Part shown: positions 1 through 5,693 of the stretch, in pieces
Numbering within the stretch: the stretch's first letter is position 1
Layout: the number at the start of each line of letters is the position of its first letter
Origin: Mycobacterium sp.
GTDB lineage: Bacteria > Actinomycetota > Actinomycetes > Mycobacteriales > Mycobacteriaceae
Length of the DNA stretch: 6,412 bases
Assembly (NCBI GenBank): GCA_023264755.1
Contig: JAHFVB010000055.1
Coordinates: 1-6,412, forward strand
Reading direction: 5' to 3'
Notes under the pieces: model-generated
Told to the model about the DNA's origin: nothing
Database searches by the model: none
The model's input: only the letters and a program-made list of their open reading frames with translations
Position numbers and translations under genes: made by a program

Positions 1-258
1 ACCAGATCCGCCGGGGCCTTGCAGCGCGTAGGCCAGGTAGCGGGCGTGGGGGTACTGGCCGGAGATCTTGAGCTGCTGACCCGATCTCAGGGGCACCACG
101 ACCTTCCAGTACCGCGCGTCGAGGTCGGGGAACAACGTGTTGCCCACCGGACTCCAGCCGCACCCCGGCTCGGCGTCGGCCGGGCTCGCCGGCACTACCG
201 TCGGTAGGACGCCCATCAGAAGCGCGAGCCCTGCGGCGGCGAGCCGTGAGTTGATCAC
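1..258 (-). CDS. Sec-exported protein of unknown function, N-terminal part (3' end outside window)
   Basis: The first 86 residues are present and the frame runs off the left edge. The N-terminus is a textbook Sec signal peptide: short n-region (MINSRLAAAG), hydrophobic core LALLMGVLPTVV, and a small-residue c-region ending in PADA, with likely cleavage before EPGCGW (about residue 29/30). The core has no lipobox Cys at the cleavage site; Cys33 is a few residues inside the mature protein. The mature start has an aromatic, beta-rich pattern including DARYWKVVVPL and GQYPHARYLAY. This recalls uncharacterised secreted actinobacterial proteins with a 'YW..xLPxG..LxLxGxYPHARYxS' N-terminus, but I cannot name the family with confidence. 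Start GTG at 256-258, with GGGGGAGG 7 bases upstream and a GTGA overlap with the FAH-family stop. An exported product coupled to a cytoplasmic oxidative pathway suggests a role in substrate capture or handling at the envelope, which is inference. Confidence 0.82.
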   Translation of the reverse strand, partial: MINSRLAAAGLALLMGVLPTVVPASPADAEPGCGWSPVGNTLFPDLDARYWKVVVPLRSGQQLKISGQYPHARYLAYALQGPGGSG

Positions 259-1175
259 GGGTTCGCCTCCCCCTTCGGGACGACGAGGTTGTCGATGCCT
301 CCGATCCCGTCGATCTCGACGCGAATCCGATCACCGGGTTGCAGCATTCGCCCAGCGGCCCAACCTATCCCGGCAAAGGTGCCGCAGGCGATGAGGTCAC
401 CGGGCTCGAGCCGGACGAACGCGCTGAGCCGACTGACGATCTCCACGGGGCCGAGGATCAGGTCGCGGATGCGCCCCTGCTGGCGCAGTTCGCCGTTGAG
501 GTAGGTGCGCAGTTCGGCTGAGTCCAGGTCGAATTCGCTACTCGGCACCAGCCACGGACCGACGGGGCCGTGGCTGGGATAGCTCTTGGCCAGATTCGTG
601 GCGGTCGGGTTGTCGAACTGCAGATCGCGGATGGACACGTCGTTGGTCACCGTGTAGCCCGCGATGGCCGCTGCGGCTTCCTCGAGGTCGGCGTCGAACA
701 CGGGACTACCGATCACTGCGACGAGCTCACCCTCCCAGTCCAACTTGGACACGACGGGCGGCATGACGATCGGGTCGTAGGGTCCGGTGATCGCCGAAGT
801 GGCCTTGGCGAAGAAGTACGGGATCTTCGGACGCGGATGGGCCAGTAGATAGCCGGCGGCCAACGTCACCAGCCGGGGTTCGCGCAACAGCCACCTGAGG
901 TTGACCTCGCGACGGTGGTCACGCGCGTTGAGCCCAATCGCCAGGAACTTCGGGGGCCGCGGGATCGGCGCTGCCAGCCTCGTCGTGGCCAGCGGCCGCC
1001 GCGGTGCGGCGGCGCTCAGCACGGCGACCCGGTCCTGCCAGCCCGGTTGGCTGATCAGCTCGGTGACCGAGGCTGCGCCGCCGGAAAGGTCGGCGAGCTG
1101 GTCGTCGACGACCGCGCCGGGGCGGTGCTGGCCTTGGTCGTCGAGGAACGTGGCGATGCGCATCGGTGGTGTCAC
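255..1175 (-). CDS. Fumarylacetoacetate hydrolase (FAH) family protein
   Basis: A 306-residue enzyme (from the GTG at 1173-1175) of the superfamily that cleaves C-C bonds of 1,3-diketo or ring-opened acids, or decarboxylates or hydrates them, using a divalent metal. FAH landmarks in order: FLAIGLNARDH (77-87); YFFAKATSAITGPYDPI (120-136); metal site DWEGELV (146-152) with Glu148 and Glu150, and Asp179 in VTNDVS; KSYPSHGPVGPW (197-208); TYLNGEL (224-230); the GTFAGIG loop (265-271); and LQPGDRIRVEIDGIG (278-292). An extra stretch of about 20-25 residues (roughly 92-116) lies between the GLNxRDH motif and the FFAK strand, where most relatives have only a few residues. The start overlaps the extradiol-type stop (GTGA) and has GGTGGAAG upstream; a shorter start at ATG 1161-1163 is possible. 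The inferred role is processing of the ring-cleavage product of the preceding gene. Hydrolase, decarboxylase and isomerase activities cannot be told apart by eye. Confidence 0.93.
   Translation of the reverse strand: MTPPMRIATFLDDQGQHRPGAVVDDQLADLSGGAASVTELISQPGWQDRVAVLSAAAPRRPLATTRLAAPIPRPPKFLAIGLNARDHRREVNLRWLLREPRLVTLAAGYLLAHPRPKIPYFFAKATSAITGPYDPIVMPPVVSKLDWEGELVAVIGSPVFDADLEEAAAAIAGYTVTNDVSIRDLQFDNPTATNLAKSYPSHGPVGPWLVPSSEFDLDSAELRTYLNGELRQQGRIRDLILGPVEIVSRLSAFVRLEPGDLIACGTFAGIGWAAGRMLQPGDRIRVEIDGIGGIDNLVVPKGEANP
266..273 (-). promoter_or_regulatory. Ribosome binding site of the exported-protein gene
   Basis: GGGGGAGG ends 7 bases before the GTG at 256-258. It lies inside the last codons of the FAH-family gene and supports a coupled start with the GTGA overlap. 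It is one of the strongest sites in the window. Confidence 0.7.
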
Positions 1176-1837
1176 AGCGTCTTCCACCGGATCGCTCGCA
1201 GGCCGCTGCGGGCCTTGCGGCCGTCGGGCGGCGCGCTGCCGCGGCGGATCAGTTCGGCGCGCGGCACTCCGGCTCGGACCAGTCGCTCCAGTACGTCCGG
1301 ATCGAACTCCACGCCGATCGGATTGGAGTCGAACTCGCCGCTGCCGATCCAGTCCATGAGCGCTTCGTTGGAATCGAAGTTGTCGACCTGCAACTCGAGC
1401 CGGTTGCCGTCGGGATCCTCGTAGTACATCGACGTGGTGGGTCCGTGGTTGATGCACCACACCGGAGTGATGCCGTGGTCGACCAACCGACGATGATTGG
1501 CGACGAGCGCCTCCAGACTGGGATAGGTAAACGCGACGTGGTCGACCCCGAACACCTTGCGGTGCAGCTTCCACACCCGCGCCGGGAGCCGGAGTGGGGC
1601 GGGGACCGTGACCAGCGCGATGCGGTGATGCTCCTCGTCGTAGGTCAGGAAGGCCACCCGCTTGTCCCGGAACACCAGCACGGCGTCCAGCGTGCGGGTG
1701 TACCAGTCGATCATCTCCTGCGGGCGCGGGGTCTTGAAGACGACGTGGGCCAGTCGTTGCGGCGCACTGGGCCTGGGTAGCTGCCGCTCGATGTCGCCGG
1801 GGCTGACGAGCACCCCGAAGTTGTTGGTGGACTTCAT
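1172..1837 (-). CDS. Extradiol-dioxygenase-type VOC family protein
   Basis: A 221-residue protein with a single VOC module pair. The candidate 2-His-1-Glu iron site is complete: His31 (RLAHVVFKT), His100 (GVDHVAFTY) and Glu148 (DPDGNRLEL). Residues 129-148 fit the classical extradiol ring-cleavage signature ([GNTIV]-x-H-x(5,7)-[LIVMF]-Y-x(2)-[DENTA]-P-x-[GP]-x(2,3)-E), with His131 and Tyr138 where extradiol enzymes place a second-sphere His and Tyr. Tyr138 lies 10 residues before the Glu ligand, as in BphC. Full-size BphC/HsaC enzymes (about 300 residues) have two module pairs; this one is short, like the small single-pair enzymes. A 30-residue N-terminal arm precedes the fold, and a basic tail (about 190-221) follows it. 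Start ATG at 1835-1837, with GAAGGG 6 bases upstream. The stop overlaps the FAH-family start (GTGA), which pairs ring opening with a C-C bond hydrolase. An isomerase or other VOC function is possible; iron dependence is inferred. Confidence 0.87.
   Translation of the reverse strand: MKSTNNFGVLVSPGDIERQLPRPSAPQRLAHVVFKTPRPQEMIDWYTRTLDAVLVFRDKRVAFLTYDEEHHRIALVTVPAPLRLPARVWKLHRKVFGVDHVAFTYPSLEALVANHRRLVDHGITPVWCINHGPTTSMYYEDPDGNRLELQVDNFDSNEALMDWIGSGEFDSNPIGVEFDPDVLERLVRAGVPRAELIRRGSAPPDGRKARSGLRAIRWKTL
1181..1188 (-). promoter_or_regulatory. Ribosome binding site deciding the FAH-family start
   Basis: GGTGGAAG ends 5 bases before the GTG at 1173-1175. This favours that GTG, which also gives the GTGA overlap with the preceding stop, over the in-frame ATG at 1161-1163, which would sit 17 bases from the site. 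Confidence 0.65.
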
Positions 1838-1870
1838 GACTTTCCCTTCTCGGTACGTGCGGGGTGCTCG
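1807..1870 (-). repeat. 11-bp perfect inverted repeat enclosing the ribosome site and start codon of the extradiol-type gene
   Basis: The + strand arms are CGAGCACCCCG (1807-1817) and its exact reverse complement CGGGGTGCTCG (1860-1870), separated by 42 bases. In the transcript the upstream arm lies in the 67-base gap and the downstream arm in codons 7 to 11 of the gene. The GC-rich stem would place the GAAGGG ribosome site and the ATG inside the loop. Neither end of the stem extends by a further Watson-Crick pair. The repeat is directly visible; a regulatory role (translation control, protein site, or RNA processing at the only break in coupling) is an inference. A chance match of this length in such GC-rich DNA cannot be excluded. 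Confidence 0.5.
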
Positions 1871-1904
1871 GGGCGGCCGGGCGTCTCGATATGGCGCTGA
1901 TGCG
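1838..1904 (-). other. Only intergenic gap in the operon (67 bases)
   Basis: This is the only junction among eight without a 4-base stop/start overlap. It contains a Shine-Dalgarno-like GAAGGG (1844-1849) 6 bases before the ATG of the extradiol-type gene, and the upstream arm of an inverted repeat that spans the start codon. I see no convincing actinobacterial -10/-35 pair and no hairpin with a U-run, so neither a promoter nor a terminator is called. A secondary internal promoter is still possible, because actinobacterial promoters are often weak in consensus. Confidence 0.6.
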
Positions 1905-2333
1905 TCACGGACGCGGCTCCAAGGTGAAGTACAGCAACGTGCGCGTTCCGGTCCGCGTGCGAATCGACAGTCGGCACAGCTGCCGTTGCGGGCTCTGTTC
2001 GCGCACCTCGCTGACGATCCGGCGGACCGCGGCCGGGTTCTCCGGCAGGTCGTAGCTGATCCGCACGCAGTCGCGGTCGTGGACGAACTCGAAGGGCACG
2101 CGCCGCTTACCGAGCGCCCACAGGTTGGCGCCGCAGGTGACGTGGAATTCCTTGCCGCGGTAGAGAATCGAGACCACGGCGTTGACGATCACGAGCGCTA
2201 GACGGCGCAGCGGTGCGGGCAGCGTGGCCGTGCCGGGCAGTGTCTGTGCTCGCGCGGCGAAGCGGCCGCGCAGGGTTTCGGGTGCGGGCAAGGTGGCGAA
2301 TACGACCTCCGCGTCCGTGGTGGTCAACGTCAT
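1905..2333 (-). CDS. Conserved-looking hypothetical protein (142 aa)
   Basis: A 142-residue protein I cannot assign to a named family. It has a hydrophobic segment LALVIVNAVVSILY (45-58) followed by RGKEF (59-63), which could be an amphipathic or single membrane-associated helix. A beta-rich half follows with VPFEFVHDRD (79-88), a short helix NPAAVRRIVSEVRE (99-112), and a terminal strand TLLYFTLEP (132-140). The pattern 'RGKxF ... DLPxNPxxVRRIxxEVRE ... LxYFxLE' reminds me of small uncharacterised actinobacterial proteins, but that is recall and not a search result. The two cysteines near the ends of strands (Cys67, Cys120) have no evident motif. The ATG at 2331-2333 has a strong ribosome site AGGAGG 7 bases upstream (2341-2346) and overlaps the GMC stop by 4 bases. 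Strict coupling to the GMC gene suggests a partner or membrane-attachment role for that enzyme, or a pathway enzyme. Codon use matches its neighbours, so I regard it as a real gene. Confidence 0.8.
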   Translation of the reverse strand: MTLTTTDAEVVFATLPAPETLRGRFAARAQTLPGTATLPAPLRRLALVIVNAVVSILYRGKEFHVTCGANLWALGKRRVPFEFVHDRDCVRISYDLPENPAAVRRIVSEVREQSPQRQLCRLSIRTRTGTRTLLYFTLEPRP

Positions 2334-3712
2334 GGGCGGGCCTCCTGAATCACGAGGTCGGCGGTCCTTTCGGCCAGGGCCGCGATGGTCAGTGACGGCG
2401 GGACGCCAGGGGCGCGGGGCAGCACGGCCCCGTCGCTGACGTAGAGCCGCGGTTCGCCGAACGCCTCCCCGGTGTGGGCGACCACTCCCGTGGCGGCCGA
2501 ATCGGCCATCGCTGCTCCCCCCAGCGGATGTGCCGAGAGCAGTCGCCGCGGGGCCGGCAGGGCGCGCAGGTGGCCCGCCTGTCGGGCCGCCAGTAGCTCG
2601 GCGTCCATCCGCTGGTAGACCGACTTCGAGAGGTGCTTGTCTGCGTCGGTGCTAAGGCCGCCCTTGACGGCCCGCAACCGCGCCGGCGACCCGTCGTCGG
2701 CCATCCCGGCCAGTAGCTGCAAACCCCTTGGCAGCAAGGGGATGTCCGCATCCAGGTAGTAGGCGTCGGCGGTGTGGGCGGCGGTGTTGACCAGGACACC
2801 CGAGGACGGCGTGTTCCGCCGGGCACTGGCCAGCACCAGCGGGTAGTCGCCATTGCCCGAGAATCCGCGGCCCAGCCGTGCCGAGATGCCGGGCAGTGTC
2901 CGCAGTCGGTCGCGCGCGTCGAACAACAGGCGCACGGTGTTCATCGTGCCCGCCGCCAGGATCAACCGTTCGGCCTGCACCGTCGCGCGGGTCCGGGTCC
3001 GATGGTCGACGAACTCCACCACGAATCCGCCGGCTGCGCGCCACATCCGCTGCACTTCGCACATCGGCCACAGCTCTGCCCCCGCCGCTCGGGCCGCGGG
3101 CAGGTAGGTCAGATCCAGTGTGGTCTTCGCACCGTGCGGGCATCCGAGCACACACCTGCTGCAGCGCACGCAGCGGGTGTGATCGATCGCCAACTGTGGC
3201 GGCTCCATCGTCATCGCTCCCGTGGCCGCCGCGGCGTTCAGCGGACGACGAATGGGCAACGGCGAGATCGAAGTTGGGTGCTGCATGTCGCGGACTCGGG
3301 CGAAGTAGGGGGCCAGCTCGGCGCCGGTGAGCTCCGGCGGGAAGGCGTCCCAGTAGTCCGCATTCGGTTCGCGCTGGATCGCCGCGTACACGTGGGAGCC
3401 GCCGCCGACCCCGCTGGCGCCCAGCACCGTCAGGTTCGGGAAGCGGTGTATCTCGTAGAGGCCGTCGAGGTTGACTCGGACGTCGACCGACCGGCGCCGG
3501 CCCGCATGGCGGAGGTTGCGCAACAGTTTTCGGCTACCCCACGCGCCGCGTGGCAGCGCGCGGCCCGCCGACGGTGCGAGGTCGGCGGCGGCCGGCCCCC
3601 ACCAGGGTCCGCGCTCCAGGAACAGCACCCGCATTCCGCTCTGCGCCAAGCGGGTACCCACGACCGAGCCGCCGAATCCGGTGCCGACGACGACCGCGTC
3701 GTACCGAATCAC
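2330..3712 (-). CDS. GMC-family FAD oxidoreductase, cholesterol-oxidase-like, with CxxCxxCxxxCP motif
   Basis: A 460-residue flavoprotein expected to oxidise an alcohol to a ketone or aldehyde, passing electrons to O2 or another acceptor. The N-terminal dinucleotide fold is clear: VVVGTGFGGSV (7-17) with Glu33 closing the FAD ribose site (FLERG). A second FAD-contact segment is VLGASGVGGGSHVYA (96-110). The C-terminus has the GMC signature: SAHPLGG with candidate catalytic His395, then YVSDGAVLPRAPGVPPSLT (424-442). This layout matches ChoD-type and long-chain alcohol oxidases. Residues 181-191 (CVRCSRCVLGC, followed by Pro) form CxxCxxCxxxCP, the spacing of a [4Fe-4S] ferredoxin site; similar cysteine-rich segments occur in this subfamily, but cluster binding is an inference. 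The start is the GTG at 3710-3712 with GGAGG 7 bases upstream (3720-3724), overlapping the preceding stop. No signal peptide. Its stop overlaps the next gene's ATG. Substrate unknown; a sterol-like or terpenoid alcohol is possible, not shown. Confidence 0.93.
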   Translation of the reverse strand: MIRYDAVVVGTGFGGSVVGTRLAQSGMRVLFLERGPWWGPAAADLAPSAGRALPRGAWGSRKLLRNLRHAGRRRSVDVRVNLDGLYEIHRFPNLTVLGASGVGGGSHVYAAIQREPNADYWDAFPPELTGAELAPYFARVRDMQHPTSISPLPIRRPLNAAAATGAMTMEPPQLAIDHTRCVRCSRCVLGCPHGAKTTLDLTYLPAARAAGAELWPMCEVQRMWRAAGGFVVEFVDHRTRTRATVQAERLILAAGTMNTVRLLFDARDRLRTLPGISARLGRGFSGNGDYPLVLASARRNTPSSGVLVNTAAHTADAYYLDADIPLLPRGLQLLAGMADDGSPARLRAVKGGLSTDADKHLSKSVYQRMDAELLAARQAGHLRALPAPRRLLSAHPLGGAAMADSAATGVVAHTGEAFGEPRLYVSDGAVLPRAPGVPPSLTIAALAERTADLVIQEARP

Positions 3713-4326
3713 TGCGGGACCTCCGGGCGACTGAACAGCTTCGACAGCGCGCGGTGCGGAGACTGCCGTTCAAGCAGGGCGACCCGCAGCGCCGAGCCGA
3801 TGGCACCGACCAGGAACACCGCTGAGACCGCGAGCTCGTCGCGCAACCGAGAGTCGGGGTCCGGGGCGCCGTGCAGCCGACTCAGGAACGCGTCGTAGGT
3901 GTTGCCGCAGCGGTTGGACACCGTCATGCTCAACGCCGTCTGCTCCACCAGGTCGGTTGCCTCGGGTCCGAGGAAGGATTCGGTTTCGGCACGCAGGGCG
4001 GGTTGCGGGGCGAAGTCGTTGGCAGCCAACGCCTGGGCGTACAGGATGGCCGTCCAGTTGGCCGGTTCGAATACCGCGGCGTCCCCGCCCACGATGGCGG
4101 CCAGTTCGGCCGGGCTGGAGCCGGCGTGCAGCGCGAACGTCTCGTGGGCCACCTGGCAGTGCCGGCACTGGTTGGTCAGCGCCACTCCGTATCGGAGCTG
4201 TTCGCGTAGCCGTTCGGACAGTTCGGCACGCCCGGCCCCTCGTACGCGCTTGCGGTCGGCCGCGACGCGACGCGCGTAGGTACGCAGTTCGGGGACGGTG
4301 ACGGTCCGCTTCGCCGCGGCGCTCAT
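3709..4326 (-). CDS. AhpD-like / carboxymuconolactone decarboxylase family protein
   Basis: A 205-residue, mostly helical cytoplasmic protein. The core REQLRYGVALTNQCRHCQVAH (41-61) is the AhpD/CMD signature. Glu42, Cys54, His56, Cys57 and His61 have the same spacing as the proton-relay and redox residues of M. tuberculosis alkylhydroperoxidase AhpD (Glu118, Cys130, His132, Cys133, His137). Family members with CxxC reduce peroxides through a thiol adaptor; members without it act as decarboxylases. A second helical part (about 125-190) ends in a Gly/Ala-rich hydrophobic helix (169-185). The start is the ATG at 4324-4326, overlapping the P450 stop (ATGA), with a G-run (4336-4341) 9 bases upstream. 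The same frame continues upstream to a start at 4386, but that would run 60 bases further into the P450 gene. The stop overlaps the GMC gene start (GTGA). Inferred role: removing peroxide made by the flavin oxidase or P450; a lyase role on a pathway intermediate is the alternative. Confidence 0.88.
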   Translation of the reverse strand: MSAAAKRTVTVPELRTYARRVAADRKRVRGAGRAELSERLREQLRYGVALTNQCRHCQVAHETFALHAGSSPAELAAIVGGDAAVFEPANWTAILYAQALAANDFAPQPALRAETESFLGPEATDLVEQTALSMTVSNRCGNTYDAFLSRLHGAPDPDSRLRDELAVSAVFLVGAIGSALRVALLERQSPHRALSKLFSRPEVPQ

Positions 4327-5693
4327 CGCGTCTTGCCCCCCACATCCCTCGGCGCGACGCGAACGGGCAGCTTGGAGAAGCCCCACATACCGATGTCCTT
4401 GTCGTCCAACCGGATTGGCGGGTCTTCCGGAACCAGGGTCACCGTCTTGACCCGTTCGGCGAACACGCGCAGGGCGATGCGCGTCTCCATCCGCGCCAAC
4501 GGGGCGCCGATGCAGGTGTGGATTCCGGTCCCGAACGCGAGGTGTCGGTGCGGATCGGGGCGCTCGGCGTCGAAGTGCCCGGCGTGGTCGTATCGGATCG
4601 GGTCGACGTTGGCCGCGCCCAGCATCACGATCAGTTGGGCGTTGGCGGGCAGCGCGACCCCGCCGAGGACGGTAGGTGCGGTGGTTCGGCGCAAGGTGCG
4701 TTGCAGCGGCGCGTCCAGGCGCAGCGTCTCCTCGACGAAGGCCTCCAGGAAGACCGGGTCGGTGCGCAGTGCATCCAGGAGCTGCGGGTCGGCGGCGATT
4801 CGGTGCACGGCGCTCGCCATGGTGTTAGCCGTCGTCTCGTACCCGGCCACCAGCAGCTGCAGGGCGCTGGTGAGGAGTTCGACGAGGCTGAGCTCGCCGC
4901 GCCGGTAGGGGCCGATGAGCGCGTCGGCCACGGCGGTGCCGCCGCGCTCCAGGCGGGCGCGGAAGATGTCGAGGATCTCGAGGTTGAATTCCACGATGAG
5001 CCGCGCCAGGTGCGGGTGCTGGGCCAGCCCGGTGCGGGGGTATCCGGGGCGGTCGGCCAACGGGTTGGGCACCCGCAGGAGCCTGGCGCGGTCGTGTTTG
5101 GGCAGCCGGTGGGCCAGCCGGGCCGCGGCCGGCGCGGCCGCGGCCAGCCCCGCCAGTTGCCGGAACCTGTTCCGCGGACCGCGGGGTACGGGCAGCCCGG
5201 GCCCGCCGTACGGGATGACCAGCCGGACGGCGGCATCGCCGTATCGATGCAACCGCGCCAGATCCGCCTCTCCGGTGGGGAACCCGAACAGCGTCGCGAT
5301 GACGCTGAGCGGTATGGGGTTGGCCCAGCTCGACATCAGCTCGCCGCCGCCGTTGGCGACCAGTGTCGCGGTGCGTTGGGCCGCCTGTTCGGTGACGAAC
5401 TCGCTCAGCTGGTCGAGCGCGCGCCGGGTGAACAAGCCCTGGACGGCGCCGCGGACCCGCTTGTGCGGTTCTGGCCGCATGGCCGACATCACCGGCACGT
5501 CGTGATCGGGAAAGGGTTGCCCGTCGTAGCGTCGCGGGTCGCGCAGCACTTCGCCGACGGTCGCGTGCCCCGCGACGGTCCAGAAGTTCGGGTGGCCCCG
5601 GACCGGTTGCACCGGCGGGTCGTTCAAGGCCTCGTAGTACGGGTGCGGGCAGCGCCGAATGCCGCGGCTGAGCGGATCGAACGCTCCGGTCAT
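4323..5693 (-). CDS. Cytochrome P450 monooxygenase
   Basis: A 456-residue soluble bacterial P450 with no membrane anchor. It would insert one oxygen atom from O2 into a substrate, using electrons from a ferredoxin/reductase pair not encoded in the window. Visible landmarks in order: C-helix PHKRVR (76-81); I-helix oxygen-activation motif AGYETT (283-288); K-helix ExxR as E322-T-L-R325; heme loop FGTGIHTCIG (387-396) with Cys394 as axial thiolate, followed by APLAR. It is about 50 residues longer than a usual bacterial P450 (roughly 400). The excess falls between about residues 160 and 235, the F-G substrate-access region, and is rich in Ala, Pro and Arg. The start is the ATG at 5691-5693, chosen because it gives the natural N-terminus and a 4-base overlap with the VOC gene; the ribosome site is weak (GACGGGG, 6 bases before ATG), so translation probably relies on coupling. 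The stop overlaps the AhpD-like gene by 4 bases. The CYP family cannot be assigned by eye. Confidence 0.96.
   Translation of the reverse strand: MTGAFDPLSRGIRRCPHPYYEALNDPPVQPVRGHPNFWTVAGHATVGEVLRDPRRYDGQPFPDHDVPVMSAMRPEPHKRVRGAVQGLFTRRALDQLSEFVTEQAAQRTATLVANGGGELMSSWANPIPLSVIATLFGFPTGEADLARLHRYGDAAVRLVIPYGGPGLPVPRGPRNRFRQLAGLAAAAPAAARLAHRLPKHDRARLLRVPNPLADRPGYPRTGLAQHPHLARLIVEFNLEILDIFRARLERGGTAVADALIGPYRRGELSLVELLTSALQLLVAGYETTANTMASAVHRIAADPQLLDALRTDPVFLEAFVEETLRLDAPLQRTLRRTTAPTVLGGVALPANAQLIVMLGAANVDPIRYDHAGHFDAERPDPHRHLAFGTGIHTCIGAPLARMETRIALRVFAERVKTVTLVPEDPPIRLDDKDIGMWGFSKLPVRVAPRDVGGKTR
5121..5145. repeat. Duplicated self-complementary GGCCGCGGCC within the P450 insertion
   Basis: The 10-base palindrome GGCCGCGGCC occurs at 5121-5130 and again at 5136-5145, separated by GGCGC. 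It encodes most of a poly-Ala stretch (residues 183-191 of the P450). Low-complexity DNA like this is prone to slippage and fits an insertion that arose or expanded by repeat growth; a structural role at the DNA level is not claimed. Confidence 0.55.

Noticed and set aside
1161..1163. ATG as the start of the FAH-family gene
   Set aside because: Possible, but the GTG 12 bases upstream has a well-spaced GGTGGAAG site and the 4-base overlap seen at other junctions.
255..1574. FAH-family frame extended upstream to an earlier start
   Set aside because: The extension runs through the extradiol-type gene and is low-complexity Arg-rich sequence; FAH homology begins after the GTG at 1175.
1838..1904. 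Internal promoter in the 67-base gap
   Set aside because: No TAnnnT-type -10 with an acceptable -35 could be supported; the nearest AT-containing string (CATATCGA) does not fit.
2724..2741. Hairpin CCCCTTG-GCAG-CAAGGGG resembling a terminator
   Set aside because: A perfect 7-bp stem with a 4-base loop, but it is inside the GMC coding sequence (around residues 324-330), has no following U-run on either strand, and the operon continues past it.
2774..3898. Long open frame (374 codons) on the + strand
   Set aside because: Antisense to the GMC and AhpD-like genes, biased His/Arg/Gln composition, no recognisable motif; the minus-strand genes carry full family signatures.
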